Numbered from the stretch's first letter, positions 1-7,195 are shown. The stretch: 11,579 nt of DNA from an uncultured Collinsella sp. (GCA_900757235.1 CAAENB010000140.1:1-11579), one strand, 5' to 3'. Numbers and translations are program-made. The notes: generated from the letters alone by a model not told the origin.

Positions 1-285
1 CGCATCGTCGTGATGAACGAAGGTGCGGTGTTTGCCGAGGGAACCCCCGCGCAGGTGTTTGCACATGCCGATGAGCTCAAGTCGATCGGCTTGGGCGTAC
101 CTGCTGCTCAGCGCATGGCGTTGGCGCTCGCGGAGGCGGGCGTGCCGCTGCGTTGCGGCGGGCTCTATACGGTTGAGTCGCTGGCCGACGAGCTGGCAGA
201 TTTGCTGATCGGTCGCTCAGACGGTCCTTCTAACGTCGCGGACATTGCTAAATCCAAGACGGTCGCGCGAGAGGAGGGCTGCTAA
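1..285 (+). CDS. ECF transporter ATP-binding protein, 3' end only (EcfA type)
   Basis: This is the last 94 codons of an ATPase subunit of an energy-coupling factor transporter. The frame is open from base 1, so the gene starts outside the window. The visible part begins R-I-V-V-M-N-E-G and continues with G-T-P-A-Q-V-F and an E-L-K-S-I-G-L-G-V-P stretch. In EcfA proteins these follow the H-loop and lead into the C-terminal helical region that contacts the membrane subunit. The Walker A, Walker B and signature motifs would lie upstream and cannot be checked. The stop codon TAA (283-285) shares its last base with the ATG of the next gene, which encodes EcfT, so the two are translationally coupled. 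The order ATPase then EcfT suggests the second ATPase, EcfA2, of a group II module, but EcfA1 is not excluded. Confidence 0.85.
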   Translation, partial: RIVVMNEGAVFAEGTPAQVFAHADELKSIGLGVPAAQRMALALAEAGVPLRCGGLYTVESLADELADLLIGRSDGPSNVADIAKSKTVAREEGC

Positions 286-1085
286 TGGAGGCGTTTTCGT
301 TTGGCAGCTACTATCCCGGCGATAGTGCGATCCACCGCCTGGACCCGCGAACTAAGTTGCTCTTGGGCTTTGTGTTTCTGATCACGACGCTCACGGTCAG
401 CAGCTTCCGCGGACTGGCCCCGGTCGCAATCTTCGTTGTCCTGATCTATACCGTGTCCCGGGTGCCGTTGCGCCGGGTCCTATCATCGATGGCACCATTG
501 CTGGCGATTGTCGTGGTGGTCGCAGTGCTCAACCTGTTTTCCGACCAGAGCGGGCGCATTCTGTGGCAGCTTGGCTTTTTGCAGATAAGCGAGGGCTCGC
601 TGCATTCCGCCGCCTTTATGGCGTGCCGCCTGAGCTTGATGATGGCCGGCATGAGCGCCATTACGCTCACCACGCCTACGCTCGACCTCACCGCGGGCTT
701 TGAGCGTCTGCTCGCACCGTTTGCGCGCGTGGGGCTTCCGGCGCATGAGCTCGGCATGATCATGGGCATCGCGTTGCGCTTTATGCCGCAGTTCGCCACC
801 GAGATGAAGCAGACGGCGGACGCGCAGGCAAGCCGCGGTGCACGCGTAACGGGTGGCCCGCTCGGCGGCGTGCGTATGCTCGGCAGTGTGGCGATTCCAC
901 TGTTCACGGGCGTGTTCCGTCATGCCGAGACGTTGTCTGCCGCCATGGATGCACGCTGCTATCACGGCGAGCAGGGCCGCACGCGTCTGCATGCGCTTGC
1001 ATTTCGCCGCGGGGATGCGCTGGCTGCGGTTGTGACGATGCTGCTGTTTGCGTGTGTCATCGTCGTCAACCTTCAACTTGTTTAG
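285..1085 (+). CDS. ecfT: Energy-coupling factor transporter transmembrane protein EcfT
   Basis: This 266-residue protein is the membrane scaffold that couples the two EcfA ATPases to a substrate-binding S component. The N-terminus (Y-Y-P-G-D-S-A-I-H-R-L-D-P-R-T-K, residues 9-24) is the typical EcfT opening. Hydrophobic segments lie at about residues 25-60, 68-84, 108-130 and 245-264. The two cytoplasmic coupling motifs are A-Q-A-S-R-G-A-R at 180-187 and A-M-D-A-R-C-Y-H-G at 220-228, followed by G-R-T-R. The second has Cys where the classic Ala-Arg-Gly motif has Gly. Length is normal for the family. The start overlaps the upstream ATPase stop by one base, which favours this ATG. No S component is encoded nearby, so the transported vitamin or metal cannot be named. 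It may be a shared, group II module. Confidence 0.92.
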   Translation: MEAFSFGSYYPGDSAIHRLDPRTKLLLGFVFLITTLTVSSFRGLAPVAIFVVLIYTVSRVPLRRVLSSMAPLLAIVVVVAVLNLFSDQSGRILWQLGFLQISEGSLHSAAFMACRLSLMMAGMSAITLTTPTLDLTAGFERLLAPFARVGLPAHELGMIMGIALRFMPQFATEMKQTADAQASRGARVTGGPLGGVRMLGSVAIPLFTGVFRHAETLSAAMDARCYHGEQGRTRLHALAFRRGDALAAVVTMLLFACVIVVNLQLV

Positions 1086-1115
1086 GCGCGATTCGAGCGC
1101 AAGAAAGGGGTCCCT

Positions 1116-1562
1116 ATGACCGACAACGACCGCACGGCTCAGCTTGAGCGCGCCTGTTCGTATCTCAGGCGCATTCCGGCGTGGTATCTGGCCACGACCG
1201 ATGTGACCGACGGGCATCAGCCTCGCGTGAGGCCGTTTTCGTTTGCCATGGTCGATGACGGTAAGCTGTGGTTTTGCACGTCGCGCGACAAGGATGTGTG
1301 GGCGGAGCTGAGTGCGAATCCCAAGTTTGAGCTCTCGGGCTGGAAGCCGGGGGAATGTTGGATCGTGTTGACCGGCGAGGCCGCACTTGAGGACGACGCG
1401 GTTGCGAGCGACAAGGTGCGTCAAGCGGGTTTTAAGCACATGGTGGGCATCGGCGAGGAACACGAGAGTGCCAACGACGGCCGCCTTGCTTTCTTTTCGG
1501 TCCGCAACATTGCCGCGCGCTTCTGTGATATCGACGGCAGCGAGGAGCGCCTGGAGCTCTAG
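1116..1562 (+). CDS. Pyridoxamine 5'-phosphate oxidase-family protein, paralogue 1
   Basis: This small 148-residue protein resembles the FMN-binding split-barrel (PPOX-like) family. Sequence features are Y-L-R-R-I-P-A-W-Y-L-A-T at 16-27, P-R-V-R-P-F-S-F at 36-43, and D-G-K-L-W-F-C-T-S-R-D-K-D-V-W-A-E-L at 48-65. In relatives these form the first barrel strands and the flavin phosphate-binding region. It is too short to be a full PdxH, and substrate and reaction are unknown; members bind FMN, F420 or haem. A ribosome binding site (AAAGGGG, 1104-1110) lies 5 bases before the ATG. The gene starts 30 bases after ecfT, so cotranscription is possible. The next gene is a clear paralogue, which points to a tandem duplication. 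It differs by a three-residue insertion near residue 29 and a longer loop near residues 92-100. Confidence 0.85.
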   Translation: MTDNDRTAQLERACSYLRRIPAWYLATTDVTDGHQPRVRPFSFAMVDDGKLWFCTSRDKDVWAELSANPKFELSGWKPGECWIVLTGEAALEDDAVASDKVRQAGFKHMVGIGEEHESANDGRLAFFSVRNIAARFCDIDGSEERLEL

Positions 1563-1603
1563 AGCGTCTCAAATTAACTACCCGTTCCGAATTAGCTAGC
1601 GCC

Positions 1604-1609
1604 AGGAGG
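1604..1609 (+). promoter_or_regulatory. Ribosome binding site of PPOX paralogue 2
   Basis: A perfect AGGAGG sits 4 bases before the ATG at 1614. It is the strongest Shine-Dalgarno sequence seen in this window and fixes the start of the second paralogue. Confidence 0.8.
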
Positions 1610-1613
1610 ACAC

Positions 1614-2024
1614 ATGGACGGATTGAATACGGTGTTGGAGTATCTGACGTCGGTGCCGGCATGGTATTTGGCGACGAGCGTTGACGGACAGCCTCATGTG
1701 CGTCCGTTTTCGTTTGCGCAGATCCAGGACGGCAAGCTGTGGTTTGTAACAGCGCGCACCAAAGATGTGTGGCAAGAGCTGCTGCAAAACCAGCGCTTTG
1801 AGGCCACGAGTTGGTGGCCGGGCCATGGCTGGCTCATCTTGCGCGGGCGTGCCGGCTTGGATGACCGGGCTTTAGGCGAAATGCGCGAAGCTGGGTGGAA
1901 GCATCTAGAGCGCCTGGGCGAGCACTATGAGGGGCCTAACGACCCCACGCTCGTCTTCTTTAGCGTCGAGGATCCCGAGGCTTTTATCTGCAATCACGAC
2001 GAATGGGTGCCGGTCGAGCTCTAG
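1614..2024 (+). CDS. Pyridoxamine 5'-phosphate oxidase-family protein, paralogue 2
   Basis: This 136-residue FMN-binding split-barrel protein aligns over its whole length with the preceding gene, with roughly half of residues identical by eye. Shared blocks are P-A-W-Y-L-A-T (15-21), V-R-P-F-S-F (29-34), D-G-K-L-W-F (39-44), K-D-V-W-Q-E-L (50-56), a G-W-K-H block near 94-97, F-F-S-V (115-118) and the C-terminal V-E-L or L-E-L. The best conserved part is the N-terminal half, expected to build the flavin pocket. The C-terminal third has diverged more, which suggests a different ligand or partner. The function is unknown. The gap to paralogue 1 is 51 bases, so the pair could be one transcript. 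The strong hairpin that follows would end it. Confidence 0.85.
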   Translation: MDGLNTVLEYLTSVPAWYLATSVDGQPHVRPFSFAQIQDGKLWFVTARTKDVWQELLQNQRFEATSWWPGHGWLILRGRAGLDDRALGEMREAGWKHLERLGEHYEGPNDPTLVFFSVEDPEAFICNHDEWVPVEL

Positions 2025-2061
2025 CCAGCTGGCTCATCCTAACAACTTGGTTTTCGCATGG

Positions 2062-2115
2062 GCGGGCCCCGTATTGCCCGGCGCCGTTAGGAGCGCCGGT
2101 CAATACGGGGCCCGC
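2062..2115 (+). terminator. Very long GC-rich hairpin after the PPOX pair (terminator-like)
   Basis: A 15-bp perfect outer stem (GCGGGCCCCGTATTG at 2062-2076 with 2101-2115), one C/T mismatch, and a 7-bp inner stem (CCGGCGC at 2078-2084 with 2093-2099) enclose an 8-base loop. The hairpin begins 37 bases after the stop of PPOX paralogue 2 and lies upstream of the arg control region, where a terminator is expected. However, neither side carries a proper T-tract: downstream is TCCATTTGTC, and the other strand continues CCATGCGAAAACC. It may therefore be a Rho-independent terminator with a poor tail, a transcript-stabilising structure, or a small palindromic repeat. Confidence 0.55.
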
Positions 2116-2159
2116 TCCATTTGTCAATTCCTTCAAGCGAATGTGTCGGGAATGTTTCA

Positions 2160-2196
2160 ATGCATGAATATGCAAGCCATTTACGTATTAATGCAT
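2160..2196 (+). promoter_or_regulatory. Putative tandem ArgR operators (ARG boxes) upstream of argC
   Basis: Two AT-rich palindromic units stand side by side. The first is TGCATGAATATGCA (2161-2174), with matching 5-base arms. The second is ACGTATTAATGCAT (2183-2196), centred on a perfect ATTAAT. Their centres are 22 bases apart, close to the two-turn spacing of tandem ARG boxes. Across the pair, ATGCATGAATA (2160-2170) and TATTAATGCAT (2186-2196) form an inverted repeat with one mismatch. The half-sites resemble the TGAATA/TATTCA type known for ArgR. Two more similar words, ATGCGCAT (2243-2250) and TGCATAA (2254-2260), lie nearer the start codon. Binding by ArgR is inferred from the sequence and from the downstream arg genes; no argR gene is in the window. 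Confidence 0.55.
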
Positions 2197-2199
2197 CTT

Positions 2200-2228
2200 T
2201 TGGTGCTAAAGTTTCAACCCACTTCATA
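2200..2228 (+). promoter_or_regulatory. Candidate promoter for the argCJBD operon
   Basis: Two readings are possible. One is an extended -10, TGCTAAAGT (2204-2212), whose -35 region would lie under the putative ArgR boxes and so be blocked by repressor. The other is TTGGTG (2200-2205) with TTCATA (2223-2228) at 17-base spacing. Neither is a strong consensus. The start codon is at 2282, which leaves a leader of about 45-65 bases. Confidence 0.35.
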
Positions 2229-2281
2229 ACGACCGCTGCGAAATGCGCATCGGTGCATAAATCGCAGACAAGGAGTCTGAT

Positions 2282-3352
2282 ATGTCTTTGAAGGTTGGAA
2301 TCGTCGGCGCGGCTGGATATGCCGGAGCCGAGCTCATTCGCCTCGTCCTCGGTCATCCCGAGTTTGAACTTGCTGCCATTACGTCCAACGCCGATGCCGG
2401 CCAGCCGTTGTCTGCGGTGCACCCGAGCTTCACCGGCGTAAGCGATCTTGTCTTTACGACGCATGATGCCCCTGAGCTCAAGAACTGCGACGCGGTCTTT
2501 TTGGCCGTGCCGCACACGGCTGCCATGGCACAGGTGCCCGCGCTGCTTGCATCGGGCGTCTCCTGCTTTGATCTTTCGGCCGACTACCGTCTGAACGACG
2601 CGTCCGTTTTTGAGGCTTGGTATGCCGCCGAGCATACGAGCCCCGAGCTGCTCAAGACCCGTGCCTTCGGTCTGCCCGAGCTGTTCTGCCAGGACTTGGA
2701 GACCGCCGCATCCGACCATGCCGACGGCAAATCCGTGCTGGTCGCCTGCGCCGGTTGCTATCCCACCGCAACGAGCCTTGCCGCCGCGCCCGCCGTGCGC
2801 GCGGGCTGGGTGGCCGAGAACGGCCCCGTGATTGTCGATGCCATTAGCGGCGTGACGGGCGCCGGTAAGTCCTGCAACGCCCGCACCCATTTTTGCAGCG
2901 CCGACGAGAACTTGGAGGCCTACGGCGTGGGCAAGCATCGCCACACGCCCGAGATTGAGCAAATCCTTGGCCTGACCGATCGCGTCGTCTTTACCCCGCA
3001 CCTGGCACCGCTCAAGCGCGGTCTGCTCTCCACGGTGACGCTGCCGCTCACGCCGCAGGCTCTCGATACCTTGACCCTTGAGGACGTTGTCGACCATTAC
3101 AAGCAGTTCTACGCCGGTCGCACCTTTGTGCGCGTGCTCGATGCCGGCCAGCAGCCCAAGACGGCTTCGGTCGTCGGCACCAACGCTGCCCAGATTGGCC
3201 TCGCGCTCAACAAGCGCGCGGGCGTGCTGGTGGCGACGGGTGCTATCGACAATTTGTGCAAGGGCGCTGCGGGCCAAGCAGTCCAGTGCGCCAATATCGT
3301 CTTTGGCTTTGACGAGCGACGAGGCTTGCCCACAGTGGCGTGCCCGGTGTAG
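2282..3352 (+). CDS. argC: N-acetyl-gamma-glutamyl-phosphate reductase
   Basis: This enzyme reduces N-acetyl-glutamyl-5-phosphate to N-acetylglutamate semialdehyde with NADPH, the third step of ornithine synthesis, in the cytoplasm. The 356-residue protein opens with the Rossmann motif G-I-V-G-A-A-G-Y-A-G-A-E-L-I-R (6-20). L-S-A-D-Y-R-L lies at 98-104. The catalytic cysteine is C159 in A-C-A-G-C-Y-P-T, and the catalytic histidine region is G-K-H-R-H-T-P-E-I at 217-225. The C-terminal part has the usual substrate domain (H-L-A-P-L-K-R-G) and ends with the N-L-C-K-G-A-A-G-Q-A-V-Q block. Length is slightly above the usual 310-350. An AAGGAGT ribosome site lies just upstream of the ATG. It is the first gene of the arginine operon. 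Confidence 0.97.
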   Translation: MSLKVGIVGAAGYAGAELIRLVLGHPEFELAAITSNADAGQPLSAVHPSFTGVSDLVFTTHDAPELKNCDAVFLAVPHTAAMAQVPALLASGVSCFDLSADYRLNDASVFEAWYAAEHTSPELLKTRAFGLPELFCQDLETAASDHADGKSVLVACAGCYPTATSLAAAPAVRAGWVAENGPVIVDAISGVTGAGKSCNARTHFCSADENLEAYGVGKHRHTPEIEQILGLTDRVVFTPHLAPLKRGLLSTVTLPLTPQALDTLTLEDVVDHYKQFYAGRTFVRVLDAGQQPKTASVVGTNAAQIGLALNKRAGVLVATGAIDNLCKGAAGQAVQCANIVFGFDERRGLPTVACPV

Positions 3353-3388
3353 CACATTCGATTGTTAACGATTTGGTAGTCGGGCATC

Positions 3389-3404
3389 GAGTGGGGCGCC
3401 ACTC
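3389..3404 (+). other. Small hairpin in the argC-argJ gap
   Basis: GAGTGG (3389-3394) and CCACTC (3399-3404) are perfectly complementary around a GGCG loop. No T-tract follows directly; a run of six T lies 50 bases on, at 3455-3460. The gap between argC and argJ is 134 bases, wider than the other gaps in the operon. The hairpin could protect an mRNA end or partly attenuate transcription. The support is weak. Confidence 0.3.
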
Positions 3405-3486
3405 TTAAGCTGGTTTCATGATCACGACTGGCATGGCGCACCAACCGATGTCCGTTTTTTGTTTGACATAAGGAGTCATAAAGACG

Positions 3487-4755
3487 ATGAATACCGAGCT
3501 GTTTGATATCAAGATTCGCGCCGTCGAGGGTGGCGTTACGGCTGCGGCTGGTTTTAAGGCTGCAGGCATCCACGCTGGGTTCCGCAAGAACCCCGAGCGT
3601 CTGGATTACGCGCTCGTCGTGCCCGATAAACCCTGTCCCGGTGCTGGCGTGTTTACCACCAATCGCTTTTGCGCGGCGCCCGTGCAGGTGAGCCGTGCCA
3701 ACCTGGGCGGTACCGACAAGGGGTACGGTATCATCGCCGGCATTTCGGTCAACTCTGGCAATGCCAACGCCGCCACGGGTGAGACCGGCCTTGCATGCGC
3801 GCGCGAGACGTGCAGCATCGCATCGCAGGTCATCGGCTGCGAGCCTCAGCAGATTCTGATTGCCTCCACGGGTGTGATTGGCCAGATTCTGCCGATCGAC
3901 ACGTTTGAGACCGCCATTCCTGCTGCCTACGAGGCGCTCTCCGCCCACGGTGGCGCCGATGCCGCTCGCGCCATCATGACGACCGACACGCACTCCAAGG
4001 AGTACGCCGTGTCCTACGTCAGTGAGGCTGCGGGTCATGCGAGCAATGTCTATACGGTAGGCGGAATGTGCAAGGGCTCGGGTATGATCATGCCCAACAT
4101 GGCCACCATGATCGCAGCTATCACCACCGATGCCCCCGTCGAGCCGGCGGCACTTCATGCCCTGCTGCTCTCGACCGTCAAGCAGACCTTTAACAAGGTA
4201 ACGGTCGATTCCGACACCTCGACCAACGACACCTGCATCATGCTTGCCTCCGGTGCCGCTGCCGCAGATGCCGAGCCTATCGTCGAGGGCTCCGATGCTT
4301 TTGACGAGTTGGCATTTGCCGTGCACGAGGTGTGCGAGAGCCTGGCGCGCAATATTGCCGCCGATGGTGAGGGCGCATCCAAGCTTGTTACAGTCAACGT
4401 TACCGGCGCCGTGAACGACGAGGAGGCCGATATCGCCGCCCGTGCCGTTGCCAACTCGCCGCTCGTTAAGACCTGCATCGCCGGCCACGACTGCAACTGG
4501 GGCCGCGTTGCTATGGCGCTTGGCAAGTGCGGCGTGAAGTTTAATCAGGAAGACGTTTCCATCGACATGATGGGCATGCCTGTCTGTCGCGACGGTCTGA
4601 CTGTTCCCTTTGACGAGGACGAGGCTCTACGACGTTTCGAGGCGCCCGAGATCGTGATCTCGGCCGACCTGGGCGCAGGCGACGCGGCAACGACCGTGTG
4701 GACCTGCGACCTCACGCATGAGTACATCTCCATCAACGGCGACTACCGTTCCTAG
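3487..4755 (+). CDS. argJ: Glutamate N-acetyltransferase / ornithine acetyltransferase
   Basis: ArgJ moves the acetyl group from N-acetylornithine to glutamate. Many homologues can also use acetyl-CoA, so the acetylated cycle may run without ArgA or ArgE. The 422-residue precursor normally cleaves itself into two chains. The cleavage site is visible as M-P-N-M-A-T-M-I-A-A, with T207 as the nucleophile and new N-terminus. Other family marks are G-V-F-T-T-N-R (54-60), the N-S-G-N-A-N-A block (89-95), S-T-G-V-I-G (128-133, oxyanion region), M-T-T-D-T (164-168), and the C-terminal I-N-G-D-Y-R-S, close to the usual N-A-D-Y-R-T. The gene is complete. An AAGGAGT ribosome site lies 10 bases upstream of the ATG. 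Whether it is mono- or bifunctional cannot be read from sequence alone. The absence of argA is only known for this window. Confidence 0.96.
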   Translation: MNTELFDIKIRAVEGGVTAAAGFKAAGIHAGFRKNPERLDYALVVPDKPCPGAGVFTTNRFCAAPVQVSRANLGGTDKGYGIIAGISVNSGNANAATGETGLACARETCSIASQVIGCEPQQILIASTGVIGQILPIDTFETAIPAAYEALSAHGGADAARAIMTTDTHSKEYAVSYVSEAAGHASNVYTVGGMCKGSGMIMPNMATMIAAITTDAPVEPAALHALLLSTVKQTFNKVTVDSDTSTNDTCIMLASGAAAADAEPIVEGSDAFDELAFAVHEVCESLARNIAADGEGASKLVTVNVTGAVNDEEADIAARAVANSPLVKTCIAGHDCNWGRVAMALGKCGVKFNQEDVSIDMMGMPVCRDGLTVPFDEDEALRRFEAPEIVISADLGAGDAATTVWTCDLTHEYISINGDYRS

Positions 4756-4836
4756 ATTCCGGGCACGCTGCGCATCTTGCCGCGATTGCGGACAGCGGAG
4801 CACGGCGCAATAACGATATGAAAGACGAGGCAGATT

Positions 4837-5817
4837 ATGAAATTCGCACGCGATTGTCGTTCGAGCGAATCCAACGAAGCAACCGCGCAGCTGCTGTTCG
4901 AAGCGCTGCCGTGGATTAAGAACCTGACCGGCAAGACGGTTGTTATCAAATATGGCGGAGCCGCCATGGTTGATGAGCAGCTGCGCCGCGACGTGATGAG
5001 CGACATCGTTTTGCTCAAGATCATCGGTATGCGCCCCGTCATCGTGCACGGCGGCGGCAAGGCTATTAACGAGGCGCTGAGCCATTACGATATTCCCGTC
5101 GAGTTTAAGAACGGCCAGCGCGTGACCACGCCGGCGACGATGGATATCGTGCGCGAGGTGCTGGGCGGCAAGGTTAACCAGGAGCTGGTTGCTGCCATCA
5201 ACCACCACGGCAACCTGGCCGTGGGCGTGTCGGGCAGCGATGCCGGCACGCTCATCGCCGAGCCGCTCGACCCCGAGCTCGGTCGCGTGGGCAAAGTGAC
5301 GCACGTCAACACCGACTATATCGAGCGCTTACTCGATAGCGAGTACATCCCCGTCATCGCTACCGTCGCGGCGGGGGAGGACGGCGGTTTCTTCAACATC
5401 AACGCCGATACCGCCGCCGGTGCCGTTGCGGCAGCGCTCCACGCGCACAAGGCGATCTTTTTGACCGACGTCGACGGCCTGTACAAGGACTTTAGCGATA
5501 AAGACTCACTCATCTCCAACCTAACACTCGACGAGGTTAACGAAATGCTCTACGGCGGCGAGGTCGATAAGGGCATGATTCCCAAGCTGCACGCGGCCGT
5601 CGATGCGCTTGCCGGCGGCGTATTTCGCGCTCACATCATCAACGGCACCACGCCGCATTCGCTGCTGCTGGAGCTGCTGACCGATGCCGGCGTCGGCACC
5701 GTGATCCATTCCACCGAGACGGCTTACGAGTTCGATACGCATCCGCATCCGCTTTCGACGTTTGCTGCGCGTCTGACCGAGAACCTCGACGAGGTCGAGA
5801 AGCTTCAGACGGTCTAA
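4837..5817 (+). CDS. argB: Acetylglutamate kinase, arginine-sensitive type
   Basis: This amino-acid kinase phosphorylates N-acetylglutamate with ATP, the committed and usually regulated step. In the 326-residue protein the visible motifs are V-I-K-Y-G-G (36-41, phosphate-binding lysine K38), H-G-G-G-K (71-75), N-G-Q-R-V-T-T (92-98), F-N-I-N-A-D (186-191), L-T-D-V-D-G-L (209-215) and D-K-G-M-I-P-K-L (244-251). Residues 12-32 form an extra N-terminal helix with E-A-L-P-W-I. This and the P-H-S-L-L-L-E-L-L-T-D-A-G-V-G-T segment (273-288) are typical of hexameric, arginine-inhibited kinases. The family normally ends just after G-T-x-I; here about 35 more residues follow, rich in His and acidic residues. 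The start is preceded by GACGAGG (4824-4830). Gaps are 81 bases after argJ and 69 before argD. Confidence 0.96.
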   Translation: MKFARDCRSSESNEATAQLLFEALPWIKNLTGKTVVIKYGGAAMVDEQLRRDVMSDIVLLKIIGMRPVIVHGGGKAINEALSHYDIPVEFKNGQRVTTPATMDIVREVLGGKVNQELVAAINHHGNLAVGVSGSDAGTLIAEPLDPELGRVGKVTHVNTDYIERLLDSEYIPVIATVAAGEDGGFFNINADTAAGAVAAALHAHKAIFLTDVDGLYKDFSDKDSLISNLTLDEVNEMLYGGEVDKGMIPKLHAAVDALAGGVFRAHIINGTTPHSLLLELLTDAGVGTVIHSTETAYEFDTHPHPLSTFAARLTENLDEVEKLQTV

Positions 5818-5886
5818 CTGACTCGCAGCCGCCCCATTCCTGCACCCATAGGCCTGCGCCGTCTGGCGCCCAACGAAAGGCATCCC

Positions 5887-7170
5887 ATGTCACTTGCAGC
5901 TCAGCAATCGCTTGAATCCCATTACGTTATGCATACCTTTGGCCGCTCTCCGGTCGAGTTTGTCGAGGGTCACGGCATGAAGCTCACCGGCGACGATGGT
6001 CGTGAGTACCTCGACTTTCTTGCCGGCATCGGCGTGTGCAGCCTAGGTCATGGCGACCCGGCTGTGCTCTCGGCGCTCGAGGCACAGACCAAAAAGCTCA
6101 TGCATGTCTCCAATTACTTCTACATCGAGCAGCGTGGACAGGTCGCGGCGCTGCTGTCCAAGCTTGCTAACGACGACGTAGATGGTGCGCGCGTGCTTGC
6201 CGATGCCATTGTCGCCGGCGATGAGACCACGGCAGCTGCTCTTGGTGCCCCGGCTGCGGATGAGCAGGTTTGGGAGACCTTCTTTGCCAACTCCGGCGCC
6301 GAGGCCAACGAGGGCTCGATGAAGCTCGCGCGCCTGTACGCCAAGCGTGCCGGTAACGGCGGCAACACTATCGTGTGCATGCGCGGCGGCTTCCACGGCC
6401 GTACGCTCGAGACCATTGCCGCCACTATGCAGGATTGGCTGCAGGATAGTTTCCGCCCGCTGCCGGGTGGCTTTGTGGCCTGCACGCCCAACGATATCGA
6501 TGAACTGCGTGCGATCTTCAGGCAGCTGGGGAGCGAAATTTGTGCCGTGATGCTCGAGCCGATCCAGGGCGAGAGTGGTGTGCACCCCATGACCGAGGAG
6601 TTTATGGCGGCAGCGCGCGACCTGGCACACGAAGTGGGCGCCGTGCTTATCGCCGACGAGGTCCAGTGCGGCATCTTCCGCTCCGGCAAGCCGTTTGCAT
6701 TCCAAACCTATGGCGTGGAACCCGACATCATGAGCCTTGCCAAGGGCATTGCTGATGGCGTGCCCATGGGTGCCGTCGTGGCAAAGAAGGAGATTGCCGA
6801 CGTGTTTAAGCCGGGCGACCACGGCTCGACCTTTGGCGGTAGCTGCTTGGCCGTCGCGGCGTGCGCCGCGACGCTCTCCGCGCTCGTGCGCGGCGATTAT
6901 GCCGACCATGCTGCCAAGGTGGGTGCCTATATGGAGGCAAAGCTCGCCAAGCTGCCGCACGTGACCGAGGTACGTGGCCGCGGCTTGATGCTCGGCTGTG
7001 ATTTGGATGATGCCGCGGGCGACGCGCATGATGTTGTTGCCCGCGCGCTGACCGCCGGTGCCGTGACCAACGCTACAGGTGCGCATACGCTGCGTTTCCT
7101 GCCGCCACTTGTCTGCGAAGAAGCCGACGTGGACAGCCTGATCGAGATCCTGTCGGACGTTTTGGCCTAA
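5887..7170 (+). CDS. argD: Acetylornithine aminotransferase
   Basis: This PLP-dependent class III transaminase converts N-acetylglutamate semialdehyde to N-acetylornithine using glutamate. In the 427-residue protein the motifs are L-D-F-L-A-G-I-G-V (42-50), N-S-G-A-E-A-N-E (135-142, phosphate binding), G-G-F-H-G-R-T (167-173), E-P-I-Q-G-E (224-229), D-E-V-Q-C-G (257-262, cofactor aspartate D257), the Schiff-base lysine K286 in S-L-A-K-G-I-A-D-G-V-P-M-G-A, and G-S-T-F-G-G (313-318). About 30 residues at 96-128, rich in Ala, Asp and Glu, are inserted before the W-E-T-F-F-A-N-S-G block; typical ArgD has only a few residues there. The ribosome site is GAAAGG (5875-5880). It is the last gene of the operon, followed by a terminator. 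Like other ArgD proteins it might also act on succinyl-diaminopimelate. Confidence 0.95.
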   Translation: MSLAAQQSLESHYVMHTFGRSPVEFVEGHGMKLTGDDGREYLDFLAGIGVCSLGHGDPAVLSALEAQTKKLMHVSNYFYIEQRGQVAALLSKLANDDVDGARVLADAIVAGDETTAAALGAPAADEQVWETFFANSGAEANEGSMKLARLYAKRAGNGGNTIVCMRGGFHGRTLETIAATMQDWLQDSFRPLPGGFVACTPNDIDELRAIFRQLGSEICAVMLEPIQGESGVHPMTEEFMAAARDLAHEVGAVLIADEVQCGIFRSGKPFAFQTYGVEPDIMSLAKGIADGVPMGAVVAKKEIADVFKPGDHGSTFGGSCLAVAACAATLSALVRGDYADHAAKVGAYMEAKLAKLPHVTEVRGRGLMLGCDLDDAAGDAHDVVARALTAGAVTNATGAHTLRFLPPLVCEEADVDSLIEILSDVLA

Positions 7171-7195
7171 CACAGCGCAATAACTTAATTTGGAC

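Noticed and set aside
3453..3470. TTGACA (3463-3468) before argJ as a -35 promoter element
   Set aside because: A -10 at the normal distance would fall on the start codon at 3487, so it cannot serve argJ. It overlaps the approach to the ribosome site.
2087..4488. Two long minus-strand open frames opposite argC and argJ
   Set aside because: Both are shadows of the arg genes with unnatural composition. They would run through the ArgR-like sites and argJ catalytic codons without any domain of their own.
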